From positions 62,001-126,000 of the forward strand of contig JACKOW010000004.1 in assembly GCA_024234055.1 (NCBI GenBank): 64,000 nucleotides of DNA, in the 5' to 3' direction. Under the pieces are notes generated by a model. That model made no database searches, was not told the origin of the DNA, and saw only the letters and a program-made list of their open reading frames with translations. The stretch comes from Rhodanobacteraceae bacterium. GTDB taxonomy: Bacteria > Pseudomonadota > Gammaproteobacteria > Xanthomonadales > SZUA-5. The number at the start of each line of letters is the position of its first letter. The stretch's first letter is position 1. Shown here one piece after another: positions 54,765 through 63,594 of this stretch. The position numbers and the translations under genes were made by a program.

Positions 54765-54962
54765 TCGGCCTGGATTCCATTGCAGCTTGCGTGGGTCGCC
54801 AGGCACCGTGAGTGACCTACGTCCTGACGATGCCCGCGCAGCGCGCACAACCGGCCCAACCGCTCAATTGCACGCTGCAGCCTAGCGTCTGCACCACCGC
54901 GCCAAACCCGAAATGTGGCGCTGTTGCAGGCTCTCTGGCACCTAGACAGCGAGAACAGCGCC

Positions 54963-57900
54963 ATGCTCAGAGCCGCCATTCTGACCCTTCTGATGCTCCT
55001 TTGTGCAGCCACTCAAGCCGCGGTTTTTGTCGTCAACACCCAAATCGACAGCGATGACGGAAACTGCACCGCCGGACATTGCAGCTTGCGGGAAGCCATC
55101 AACGCGGCCAATGCGGGCCTCCGCCCGCTAGGCGACACCATCAATTTCAATATCGCACCGCTGTCGGGGCCTCAGATTCCCATCGACGTCCTCCTGGGTC
55201 CGCTGCCGACCATCACCGGTCGCGTGACCATCAATGGTTACAGTGAGCCCGGCACGTCCGTCAACACCGCCACAGATCTCAGCAACGCGGTGCTGCGACT
55301 CAGGCTCAACGGCGGCAACTTCGGCGCCAACACGCCGGCACTGGCGGTTTGCGCCAACAACGTCACCATCAAGGGACTCGCCATTGCATCGACCTTTGGC
55401 GGCGGCATCGTCGTCGGCCGCGACCATACCGGTGCCGCGTGCCCGTCGGCGGTCACCGGCGCGCGGATCGTCGGCAATTTTCTCGGACTTCAGGCCAACG
55501 GCACCAGCGGCGGCAGCAACAATCAGTTCGCGGTCAAGTTCGTCGCCGCTGAGGGCACCGTTGGCGACGTAGCGCTGGCCGACCGCAACATCATCGCCGG
55601 CAGCGGCAGCCTGGTCATCATCGAACAAGGTGCAACGACCGTCGTCAACAATGTCATCGGTGCCGACAAGATCGGCCGCGACGCATCATCTGCCGCACAA
55701 GGCATCCTGCTGGGCGCTGGCGCCGCCAATTCGATCATCGGCACTGCCGATGCACCCAATCTGATCGTGTTCAACGTCCGCGGCATTGCCACGACCGCTG
55801 CCGGAGTGACGCCGGCCACCGGCAACGGTAATCGCTTCAATTTCAACCACTTCAGCAGCAACGACCAGCTCGGCATCGATCTCAACGCCGATGGGGTGAC
55901 CAACAACGATCTCAACGACGCCGACAACGGCCCCAACAATCTGCAGAACTTCCCGGTCATCAGCAGTGTTTCCCGCATTGCCGGTGGCGTGCACGTCAAT
56001 GGCAGTCTCGACGTGCCACCGAGTGCGCCTGCCATCTACCAGATCGGCGTCTATGCCAGCGTCGAGTGCGACGCCTTCACCAACCACGGCGAAGGCGAGG
56101 TGCTGCTCGGCGTCCAGGCGGTGTCCCTTTCCGGCAGCAGCGAGACCTTCAGCTTTGATCAGTTGAGCCCGGCAACCATTCCCTTCGGCGGCCAGATCAC
56201 GCTCACGGCGACAGCCCCAAACGGCAGCACTTCGGAGTTCTCCACCTGTGCTGCACTGGATCCCGCGCCATTGGTGGTCAATTCACTGAATGACGTCGCT
56301 GATGGTCAATGCAATGCCGCGCATTGCAGCTTGCGCGACGCCATCATCGCTGCCAACAGCGACGCCGACACGGACCTCATCAGCTTCAACATCAGCACAC
56401 CGGCCAGTGGCGAACTGTTGATCCAACTGCTCACGCCATTGCCGCAGATCACACAACCAGTGCTGATCGATGGTGGACTGCAACCTGGCAGCTTTCCCGG
56501 CCTTTCAATCCTGCGCATTCGTGTCGATGGCCTGAATCTGCCAGCCAACGCCGCTCTGATCGATGTATGTGCCAACGGCACGACCGTGCGCGGACTGTCG
56601 CTGACCAGCAACCGCACCAACATCGACGGCCTGCGCGTTTGCGCTGCCGCCGTCTCCAATGTGCGGATCGCGGGCAATTTCGTTGGTCTGCGTCCGGATG
56701 GCAGCATCGCCGGGAACAACGCGGGTATCAGCGTTTCCGGCACTGCCACCATCGGCGGCGAACTGGATGGCGACGCCAACGTCATCGGCGCCAATATCAC
56801 CGGTATCCGCCTGCAGGGCAGCAACTCGCAGGTCGTCGGCAATGTCATCGGCACCAATGCCAACGGCAGTGCTGCGCGAGGCAACACGACCGGGATCTTC
56901 CTGCAGAGCGGCACGGCAAATAGTGTCATCGGCAATGCCACTGCGCCCAACAGCATCCGCAATTCGTTGATCGCCGGCATTGCCACGACTTCAGGCGCGA
57001 GCAGCGGCAATCGCTGGATCCACAATCGCATCTTTGACAATGCCGGTCTGGGTATGGATCTGGGCAACGATGGACTGACCCTCAACGATGTCGACGATGC
57101 CGACGTGGGGGCCAATGGCTTGCAGAATTTCCCGGTACTGAGCAGTGCCGAGCGTCTGGCAGGCAGCGTGCGCCTGTATGGCACGCTGGACGTGCCGGTT
57201 GGCACCACCAATCAGCCCTACACCATTGGCGTCTACGCCAGCGCCAGCTGTGATCCCTCAGGTCATGGCGAAGCGGAGCGGCTGATCGGCGCCAACGTGA
57301 TCAATCTGACCCAGACCAGCGCCGAGAACTTCGGCTTTGATCTGGTCACCACCGATCCGCTGGATCCAGGCACTCAAATCACCACCACAGCCACGGCTCC
57401 TGATGGTAGTTCGTCGGAATTTTCCGCCTGCATGCCGGTCACCGATCCTCCTGTGGGCCTGGTGGTGACCTCGGTATTCGACACCGACGGCAGCAGTTGC
57501 GGCGCCACGTGCACCTTGCGCCAGGCGATCAATGCCGCCAATGCCAATCCCGGACCAGATGAAATCACGTTCGCGATCCAGGGCGCCGGACTCCACACGA
57601 TCACACTGACCTCGTCATTGCCCACCGTGACCGAGGCCTTGATCGTCGATGGCTATAGTCAGCCGGGCTCGCAAGCCAACAACAGCCTGATCGGCAGCGA
57701 CGCCCAGCTCATGATCAAGCTGCGCAGCGATTTCACCTTGTTTCCGTCCATCAACGCATTTTCAGTGTGCAGCAGCGACGTCAGCATCAAAGGACTGATC
57801 TTTGACGAGCTGGCCACCGCGGTACAAACCGCGACCTCGGCCGGCACCGTCTGCAATGGCGCCATCGGCAATATCGAGGTCGCCGGCAATTTCATGGGCG

Positions 57901-58712
57901 TCGATGAGAGTGGCCTGAATTCCGGGGGAATGGCGGCTGGCGTCCGGATCAATGACGCCGCTGCCAGGATCGGGAGCGCCACCCCAGGCGGACGCAATGT
58001 CTTCGGCGGCATGCTGCTGGCCGACATCAGCGTGAGTGGCGCGGGCTCGGCCGGCACCGAAATCATCAACAATCTCATCGGTGTCGGCGCCGACGGGCTC
58101 ACCGATCTCGGCAACATCGGCCACGGCATCCTGATCAACGGCGCCTCGCAGATCACGATCGGGGGCGCTGGCCTGGCCGCCAACGTGATCCGCTTCAACA
58201 GTACCGGTGTCCTGGTCACCGGAGCCTCGGCGGGAAATCGCATCAGCGGCAATCAGATTGCCGACAACCACGCGTTGGGCATTGATCTCAGCCTGACGAC
58301 AACGCCTGACGGGGTCAGCAACAACGATCCCAACGACACCGATTCCGGGCCCAACGACTTGCAGAATTTCCCGGTTTTGACCGCTGGCAGTGCCAGTACC
58401 CAGAGCATCACGCTGAATGGCACCCTGGATGTTCCTGCCACGGCCAGCAATGCCAGTTACGTTCTGGATTTCTACGAAAACACGGCCTGTGACGCCAACG
58501 GGCACGGCGAAGGCGCCGTGCCGCTGGCCAGTCGCACCATCAGCCTCAGCGGAAACGCCGAAAGCTTCTCCGTCACATTGAACGTGGCGCCCAATCCTCA
58601 ACCAACTGTGATCAGCGCGACCGCGACCGACGCTGCTGGCAACACCTCGGAGTTCTCGGCGTGCACACCAGCGCCACGCCCGGACGCACTGTTCAATGAC
58701 GGATTCGAGTGA
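54963..58712 (+). CDS. CSLREA-type secreted/surface protein with three repeated modules
   Basis: This 1249-residue protein has a signal peptide (MLRAAILTLLMLLCAATQAA). Three modules of about 400 residues each begin with the CSLREA motif or a variant: GHCSLREAINAANAG, AHCSLRDAIIAANSD and ATCTLRQAINAANANPGPD. Each module then shows right-handed beta-helix-like repeats rich in Gly, Asn and Ile (VVNNVIGADKIGRD, VVGNVIGTNANGS, IINNLIGVGADG). Each ends with a FPVLSS.../ADVGANGLQNF-like segment and an ATAPDGSSSEFSAC closing motif. The C-terminus is DALFNDGFE, similar to the end of the other CSLREA protein here. ATG 54963 gives the signal peptide; the open frame further upstream is unconvincing. Function is unknown; such proteins are usually surface-exposed or secreted. 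It lies 198 bp downstream of the hybrid regulator on the same strand. Confidence 0.85.
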   Translation: MLRAAILTLLMLLCAATQAAVFVVNTQIDSDDGNCTAGHCSLREAINAANAGLRPLGDTINFNIAPLSGPQIPIDVLLGPLPTITGRVTINGYSEPGTSVNTATDLSNAVLRLRLNGGNFGANTPALAVCANNVTIKGLAIASTFGGGIVVGRDHTGAACPSAVTGARIVGNFLGLQANGTSGGSNNQFAVKFVAAEGTVGDVALADRNIIAGSGSLVIIEQGATTVVNNVIGADKIGRDASSAAQGILLGAGAANSIIGTADAPNLIVFNVRGIATTAAGVTPATGNGNRFNFNHFSSNDQLGIDLNADGVTNNDLNDADNGPNNLQNFPVISSVSRIAGGVHVNGSLDVPPSAPAIYQIGVYASVECDAFTNHGEGEVLLGVQAVSLSGSSETFSFDQLSPATIPFGGQITLTATAPNGSTSEFSTCAALDPAPLVVNSLNDVADGQCNAAHCSLRDAIIAANSDADTDLISFNISTPASGELLIQLLTPLPQITQPVLIDGGLQPGSFPGLSILRIRVDGLNLPANAALIDVCANGTTVRGLSLTSNRTNIDGLRVCAAAVSNVRIAGNFVGLRPDGSIAGNNAGISVSGTATIGGELDGDANVIGANITGIRLQGSNSQVVGNVIGTNANGSAARGNTTGIFLQSGTANSVIGNATAPNSIRNSLIAGIATTSGASSGNRWIHNRIFDNAGLGMDLGNDGLTLNDVDDADVGANGLQNFPVLSSAERLAGSVRLYGTLDVPVGTTNQPYTIGVYASASCDPSGHGEAERLIGANVINLTQTSAENFGFDLVTTDPLDPGTQITTTATAPDGSSSEFSACMPVTDPPVGLVVTSVFDTDGSSCGATCTLRQAINAANANPGPDEITFAIQGAGLHTITLTSSLPTVTEALIVDGYSQPGSQANNSLIGSDAQLMIKLRSDFTLFPSINAFSVCSSDVSIKGLIFDELATAVQTATSAGTVCNGAIGNIEVAGNFMGVDESGLNSGGMAAGVRINDAAARIGSATPGGRNVFGGMLLADISVSGAGSAGTEIINNLIGVGADGLTDLGNIGHGILINGASQITIGGAGLAANVIRFNSTGVLVTGASAGNRISGNQIADNHALGIDLSLTTTPDGVSNNDPNDTDSGPNDLQNFPVLTAGSASTQSITLNGTLDVPATASNASYVLDFYENTACDANGHGEGAVPLASRTISLSGNAESFSVTLNVAPNPQPTVISATATDAAGNTSEFSACTPAPRPDALFNDGFE

Positions 58713-59045
58713 CCTGAGCTGCGCCAACGGAAACGCAGACCACTGACCCCTGCACCCTCGCCCGCCAGAGCATTGCCCGTGGCGGACACCCCGCCGCCAG
58801 CGCCAACGGGACACTACCCGGCACGCTGGGCCAAGCCGACCTCAAGCCCGCACCTGCGGCCAGCGGGGCCAGGCCGACTTCAGCCTGCACGGCGGTCTAC
58901 ATCAAGGGTGCCTGGCACAGCTAGCACGTGGATCGAGAGGCCGGAGCGCTTGCAGGATCACGAACGTCGACGCCAAAACGGGCAGAGCGATTTCCAGGTG
59001 AACCCGTTGCTAGTCGAGTAGCTAAACCTTTACAGGCTTTCGCCC

Positions 59046-60364
59046 TCACAGATCCGGACGGGCGGATTTCCCGCATCCGGCTCTTCCAAGCAGGTAACCC
59101 GGCGAGACCGGGAGCCAATCATCCGGGTGGGTGATGCGGGGAGTCGGCAGCGCGAAGTGAGTGTCGACCAGCGCCACCACGACGGGGAGACGAGACGTCT
59201 GACTGCGCTTCATCAGCACACTGATCCAGATCGCTCGCACCGCGGCTCGGAAACGCTTGAGCGCATCCATGTTGCCGCGCACGCCGTAGTACGCGTAGTG
59301 GCCTTTCAATTTGGCACTCAGTTCAGCCCACTGTGTGCGCAAGGGATCGTGCAGGTGCGCGCGGCACCACTCACGGGCGAGCGTCAGGCTGCGCCGGAAG
59401 CGCTGCGCCATCGTTTGACGTCGCACCAGATAGCGGCCCTGGCGATCCTGGCCGGCGATGTGCGTGAACCCGAGAAAGTCGAAACTCCCGGATTTGCCCC
59501 CGCCCGGCGGTGTGCGGCCGAAACCCAGCAAGCGGGTCTTGGCCACATTCATCTCCAGCCCGTAGCGCGCCAGACTCGTCTCCAGTACCGCTCGCAGCGC
59601 TACCGCATCCTCCTCATGCTCGAACATCAGGACTGCGTCATCGGCATAGCGCACCATGTACACCTCGCCGCGCGCCTGTCCGACGCCATTCCACCACCAC
59701 CTCGTCCATCGCCTCATGCAGCACGATGTTCGCCAGTAGCGGGAAATCAGCGCCCCTTGCGGCGTGCCGCACGTTTGCCGTGTCCGCTTGCCATCCTGCT
59801 CCACCACCCCGACCGTCAGCCATTTGTCGATCAGTCGCAACAGACTGCGATCGGTCACCCTGCGCCTGATTGCCTGTCGCAATGCCTCGTGCTCGATGCG
59901 ATCAGAACACTGCTTCAGATCCAGGTCAATACCCAGTTCACGCGTCCTTTCTGCAGCACCGTCTGCACCGCCTGCAAGGCCATATGCGCACTGCGCTGCG
60001 GCCTGAAGCCATAGCTCAGCCCTCGGAAGTCGGCTTCGAAAATGCTGTTCAGCACCTCGGTCACCGCGCCTTGTACGACCTTGTCCTCCACGCACCAGAT
60101 CGATAACGGCCGGTCGCTGCCATCCGCTTTCTTGATCGTCGCGCGCTTCGCCGGCTGCGCTCGGTACTGACCCGTGCGCAGTCGCTCATCGTGCTGCAGC
60201 CGTGCCGCCAATCCTTTTCCATAGCTGGCCTTGCTCTCGCCATCGATGCCCTTTGCCGCGTCCGCCCGCAAACCGCGGTAAGCACGCAACAACGAGCCCT
60301 CATCGAGCAAGTGGGCCAGCGACGTGAACTGTTCCTCCGGATGGGCTCGCGCCCTCTCCTGCAC
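59046..60364 (-). pseudogene. Group II intron reverse transcriptase/maturase, frameshifted
   Basis: The N-terminal part (60364 down to about 59940) reads SLAHLLDEGSLLRAYRGLRA, RPLSIWCVEDKVVQGAVTEV and LSYGFRPQRSAHMALQAVQ, reverse-transcriptase blocks 0-2. It ends at a premature stop after GRVNWVLTWI. The next block continues in another frame as ELGIDLDLKQCSDRIEHEAL, so about one base is missing near 59935. A second shift lies near 59750, where the GTPQGALIS frame must switch to PLLANIVLHEAMDEVVVEW, and a third near 59680 returns to GEVYMVRYADDAVLMFEHE with the catalytic YADD. The maturase domain follows (FDFLGFTHIAGQDRQGRY, KGHYAYYGVRGNMDALKRF). An intact form would be about 430-440 residues. 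The enzyme should be inactive unless these are sequencing errors. Confidence 0.88.
59050..59084 (-). ncRNA. Group II intron domain V
   Basis: On the minus strand AGAGCCGGATGCGGGAAATC then CGCCCGTCCGGATCT forms the 34-35 nt catalytic hairpin with a GAAA loop. The AGC catalytic triad appears in the near-invariant GAGCCGGAT start. The last paired bases (GAGCCGG with CCGGATCT) include a change that weakens the base of the stem. Confidence 0.8.
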
Positions 60365-60886
60365 CCGCCGAAGTCTTGGGCAGATGGGTTCCCCACCTCA
60401 GCGTGCGGCCCATCGTTCCCTCCCGCAGGATCCCTGCTCGGTGCCGCCCTTCGCTCCACCCACTCGCCAAACTGCGACTTCGCAGGCTTCATCACTACTA
60501 CGACGACATCCGACTTCCCCATGCCATTGACCGCCCTGCACTCGGTTCTTGCCTTGTGCCGGGTGCCCACTTCCCTGTGGTGACACCGGGATCTCCTCTG
60601 TTCCACACCAATCCTGTACACCTCGATACGAGCCCATGCCCCCGGAAGGTCGATCTGGGTCAGGCATTTCGCCAGATCGTGTGGCCTGCGGAACTCGGGC
60701 GTAGCCCTCGGCACCTTCGACGATGAAATTTTCGGGGTTCAACCTCATACCTCTGTGTATTCCTGTCTACGCTTCGTACCCGCCGTTACCGGTCGCGCAC
60801 GCAAGACTCGGTTACCACTGCCATGCCATTGGCTTCGTGGGTCGGCTTCATGCCAACTCGGATCGCGTGCAGCTTGCAGAGCGCAC

Positions 60887-61132
60887 GCCCGCATTCCTCA
60901 CACCTGCGCGAGCAGATGCCCCCAATTTCCCAGTGGTTCAAGGCGATTCCGAGGCACGCACCAGTCACAGACCGTTTGGCTGCATCTGCCCGCTTTGCGG
61001 ACCTCGCTGGTTCTTTGCGACTATCGCTGCGTTGCTCCTCCTCGCAATGGAACCACCATTCCTCGTCGTCGCGCCTTGCGCTAGTCGCAAAGCCCTGCGC
61101 GATCTTCCGCAACAGGTGTGAGAAATGCGGGC
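60887..61132. repeat. 20-bp inverted repeats 5' of the intron
   Basis: GCCCGCATTCCTCACACCTG (60887-60906) and CAGGTGTGAGAAATGCGGGC (61113-61132) are complementary at 19 of 20 positions. They enclose about 205 bp of non-coding DNA. This may be a small non-autonomous element; I see no gene in 60801-61156. Confidence 0.65.
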
Positions 61133-61156
61133 TAGGGGTTCACCTGGTCGGCGCAC

Positions 61157-62956
61157 CTATTCGAAGCCGTTGCGGAAGATCGAATCCGGCAAGGCCACGG
61201 TTTGCACTTCCACGGCACCGATATCGCAGACAGCGGTGCTGTCAGGGTCCGGACCGTCGACGATGCGCGGCAATCCACGTTGGTCTACGCTGAGAATCTG
61301 GCTCAGATTGTCAACGCAGCCGGCGGGGTTGCCGGCATCAATCAATGGACTGCTGGACAAGGGCAATCGGGTGGGCATCTGCGTAGCTGTGGCGACCGTG
61401 CCTACAATGGCACCGCCGTTGGACGTCAGAACGTCCAGCTGTGCATTCACATTGAGCAGATCGGTGCCCGATCCGGCCCCCGACAACGTGCAGCCTGTGC
61501 TGTTCTGGAGCAGATTCCGGCCCAGCGTCTGAACGCTGCCGGCGCAATCATCGTTGCCGCCTATCCCGGTCTGCATATTGCCGGCGATGACCGTGTGGGA
61601 CAACTTGGCGGTACCACCGACCACGGAGATTCCACCGCCGCTGGCACTCGCTGTGTTGGAAACGACAGTGACATTGTCAAACCTTACCGAGTCGCCCGAC
61701 ACGATATCGACGCCACCGCCATGTCCCGGGTTCGACAGAGTGCCGTGCGCCTCGTTGGCTGCCAGGGTGGTATTCACCAGTTCCAGCGTGGAGTTGGAAA
61801 TCCCTCCCCCAGGGCCGCCATCGGCAATATTGCTGCTGATCGTTACGCGTTCGATACGACCCAGACAATCCTCCAGACCGCCGCCGCTGCCCTTGCTCAA
61901 ATTGCCGGTTATCAGGGTGTCGCGCACCGTAAGATTGCAACTGGAAATACCGCCACCGCGCGGGCTATCGACGAACACGTCGGGGTTTTCGACGGCCTGA
62001 TTGCCCTGGATCAGTGAGCGCTCGATGATCAAGTCGTCAGTCCCGGCGCAACGGATACCGCCGCCTCTGGCGTTTGTTCCCGCGGCAATGTTGTTACGAA
62101 TCGTACTCTGCAACAGTGTCAGATTGCCGGCTGTGAAGATCCCACCGCCATCACCGGTTGAGCCGCGCACGTCGACGATATTGCCATCCACAAGCGTGTT
62201 GTCCAACGTGAGGCTGGCACCCACATCGTTGTAGATACCCGCACCGTTGCCACTGGCACCATTGCCGGCCGTCAGGTTATCCAGCACCAGACTGTCATTC
62301 AGGCGCAGAATGGCATTGTCATCGTTGAATATGCCGCCGCCGCCCTGCGTGGCCGCATTGGTCTGGTTGGCATCGACCCGCGTGTTGTTCAAAGTCATGG
62401 TGGCGCGATTGAGAATGCCACCGGCATTGCCGTCGGCTTCGTTGCCGACCACACGTGCATTGTTCAAGGTCACTGTGGTGCCCGGCTCGCTGCGCAAACC
62501 TGCTCCAGCGCGGCCATTGGGCAGATTGCCATCGCGCAGAGTCACGCCGTTGATGGTCGCCGCACCGCTGATCACATGCAGGATGCGGCCACGGTAGTTG
62601 CCAGTTGTGTTGCCAATGGATACGACGGCTGATGATGTGCCGGTGATGGTGATGTTGCTGCGGATATCGATGTCGATGACGGCATTGTCGTCTTCATCGA
62701 TGTCGGTGTTGCTGGCGAAATTACCGCGGCTCAGCGTGTAGAAGCCCTGCCCCAGAGTGATCGTATCGCTGCCAAAACCGCCGGTGTGGGTGCAACCGCC
62801 AAAATCCGCATTGGTATTGGCCGATTGCACGGCCTCGCGCAGGCTGCAGGCGCTGCCGCTACCGAATTCATCGGCAAAGGTATTGACGTTGATGGTTGCG
62901 GCAATCGCCGGATTGGCCCACAGCAGCATAAGGATCAGCACAGTTCGAATCGACAT
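61157..62956 (-). CDS. CSLREA-type surface protein with beta-helix and choice-of-anchor-like end
   Basis: This 599-residue protein has a signal peptide MSIRTVLILMLLWANPAIAA. One CSLREA motif (SACSLREAVQSANTNADFGG) is followed by a long right-handed beta-helix (about residues 110-480) of repeats such as GGGIFNDDNAILRLNDSLVL and NGAGIYNDVGASLTLDNTLV. The region SSPLIDAGNPAGCVDNLSQI, DQRGLPRIVDGPDPDS and CDIGAVEVQ matches the choice-of-anchor segment commonly found after such helices. The last residues are DSIFRNGFE, similar to the end of the other CSLREA protein (DALFNDGFE). It is convergent with that gene, with the group II intron between them. Function is unknown; extracellular or surface location is likely. 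Confidence 0.85.
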   Translation of the reverse strand: MSIRTVLILMLLWANPAIAATINVNTFADEFGSGSACSLREAVQSANTNADFGGCTHTGGFGSDTITLGQGFYTLSRGNFASNTDIDEDDNAVIDIDIRSNITITGTSSAVVSIGNTTGNYRGRILHVISGAATINGVTLRDGNLPNGRAGAGLRSEPGTTVTLNNARVVGNEADGNAGGILNRATMTLNNTRVDANQTNAATQGGGGIFNDDNAILRLNDSLVLDNLTAGNGASGNGAGIYNDVGASLTLDNTLVDGNIVDVRGSTGDGGGIFTAGNLTLLQSTIRNNIAAGTNARGGGIRCAGTDDLIIERSLIQGNQAVENPDVFVDSPRGGGISSCNLTVRDTLITGNLSKGSGGGLEDCLGRIERVTISSNIADGGPGGGISNSTLELVNTTLAANEAHGTLSNPGHGGGVDIVSGDSVRFDNVTVVSNTASASGGGISVVGGTAKLSHTVIAGNMQTGIGGNDDCAGSVQTLGRNLLQNSTGCTLSGAGSGTDLLNVNAQLDVLTSNGGAIVGTVATATQMPTRLPLSSSPLIDAGNPAGCVDNLSQILSVDQRGLPRIVDGPDPDSTAVCDIGAVEVQTVALPDSIFRNGFE

Positions 62957-63090
62957 GGTCTTCCTCCCTTGGGTGGAGTCAGCCTATGTGCGCTGTCGAT
63001 GACCGGCTTTGCCGCAACGTGCAAGGTCTGGTCCGCAGGGTGCAATCTTCCAGGCCCCGCCACTGCTCAAAGGTGCATGAGCGCCGCGGC

Positions 63091-63438
63091 TCAGCGGAGT
63101 CTCGCGTCCAGCAGCAGTCGCTGGATATCCGACAGCAGTCGCCGGCCAGTGATCGGCGTTGCCAGTCGCCACACACCTTCGGCGATCTGATCTGCTGAAG
63201 GTTGTGCCGCAACCGCGCCGAGTATCAATGCCGGCGATCCGGGCAGGATCGGCGGTTCTTCTCCGCAGACCCAGACATCCAGCACCAGTCGCGCCAGCAT
63301 GCCGGGGTCGCGGTGACGCTCGATGCGCAGTTTCGGCCAGCGCTGAGCCAGCAGGGGACTGAGGTAGTGATCCAGACCCGCATCAACGCGCCAGTAACCG
63401 ATGCGGCGCAGTATCAGGCCAGACGTCGACGAGCGCAT
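63091..63438 (-). CDS. Hypothetical protein, weakly receiver-like
   Basis: This 115-residue protein starts MRSSTSGLILRRIGYWRVDA at ATG 63438. The frame is open 156 bp further upstream, but that part looks non-coding. The alternation of hydrophobic strands (LVLDVWVCGEEPP, ALILGAVAAQPSADQ) and a late LATPITGRRLLSDIQRLLLD faintly recalls a CheY-like fold without a clear phospho-acceptor. This is a weak resemblance only. It lies 134 bp upstream of the second CSLREA gene on the same strand. Confidence 0.45.
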   Translation of the reverse strand: MRSSTSGLILRRIGYWRVDAGLDHYLSPLLAQRWPKLRIERHRDPGMLARLVLDVWVCGEEPPILPGSPALILGAVAAQPSADQIAEGVWRLATPITGRRLLSDIQRLLLDARLR

Positions 63439-63594
63439 GGCCCCCTCACTCAAACCATCGAATGACGCGCATGTGACCTTCGGGCCTCGCGAGCTAATTG
63501 CGAGCTGACGATAGTCCGAGGCATTTCGGCTCACTGTGCCTGACGGTGCGGATGCTGATCCGTGGGTTGCAAAGTGCCCCGGTTGGCGATGCAC

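Larger units (their letters stand above)
59014..60800 (-). mobile_element. Group II intron, decayed
   Basis: The minus strand carries a group II intron reverse transcriptase (frameshifted) followed by a recognisable domain V. The 5' end is placed at 60800, where GTGCGCGACC matches the GTGYG start consensus. The 3' end is placed near 59014, after the domain VI-like CTACTCGAC. Both boundaries are tentative. The length of about 1.8 kb and the lack of an endonuclease domain are compatible with several bacterial classes (D/E-like by the maturase sequence; inference). The flanking DNA does not show an interrupted gene. Confidence 0.75.
58995..61147. repeat. 12-bp perfect inverted repeats flanking the intron region
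   Basis: CCAGGTGAACCC occurs at 58995-59006 and its exact complement GGGTTCACCTGG at 61136-61147. They enclose the group II intron and about 340 bp of non-coding DNA. They might be the ends of an element or remains of an inverted duplication. The stretch 58713-58994 outside the left repeat contains no gene I can support. Confidence 0.5.

Noticed and set aside
60786..61112. 108-codon minus-strand open frame 5' of the intron
   Set aside because: It crosses inverted repeats and the presumed intron start, and its Cys-rich middle is encoded by one repeat arm; no family resemblance.
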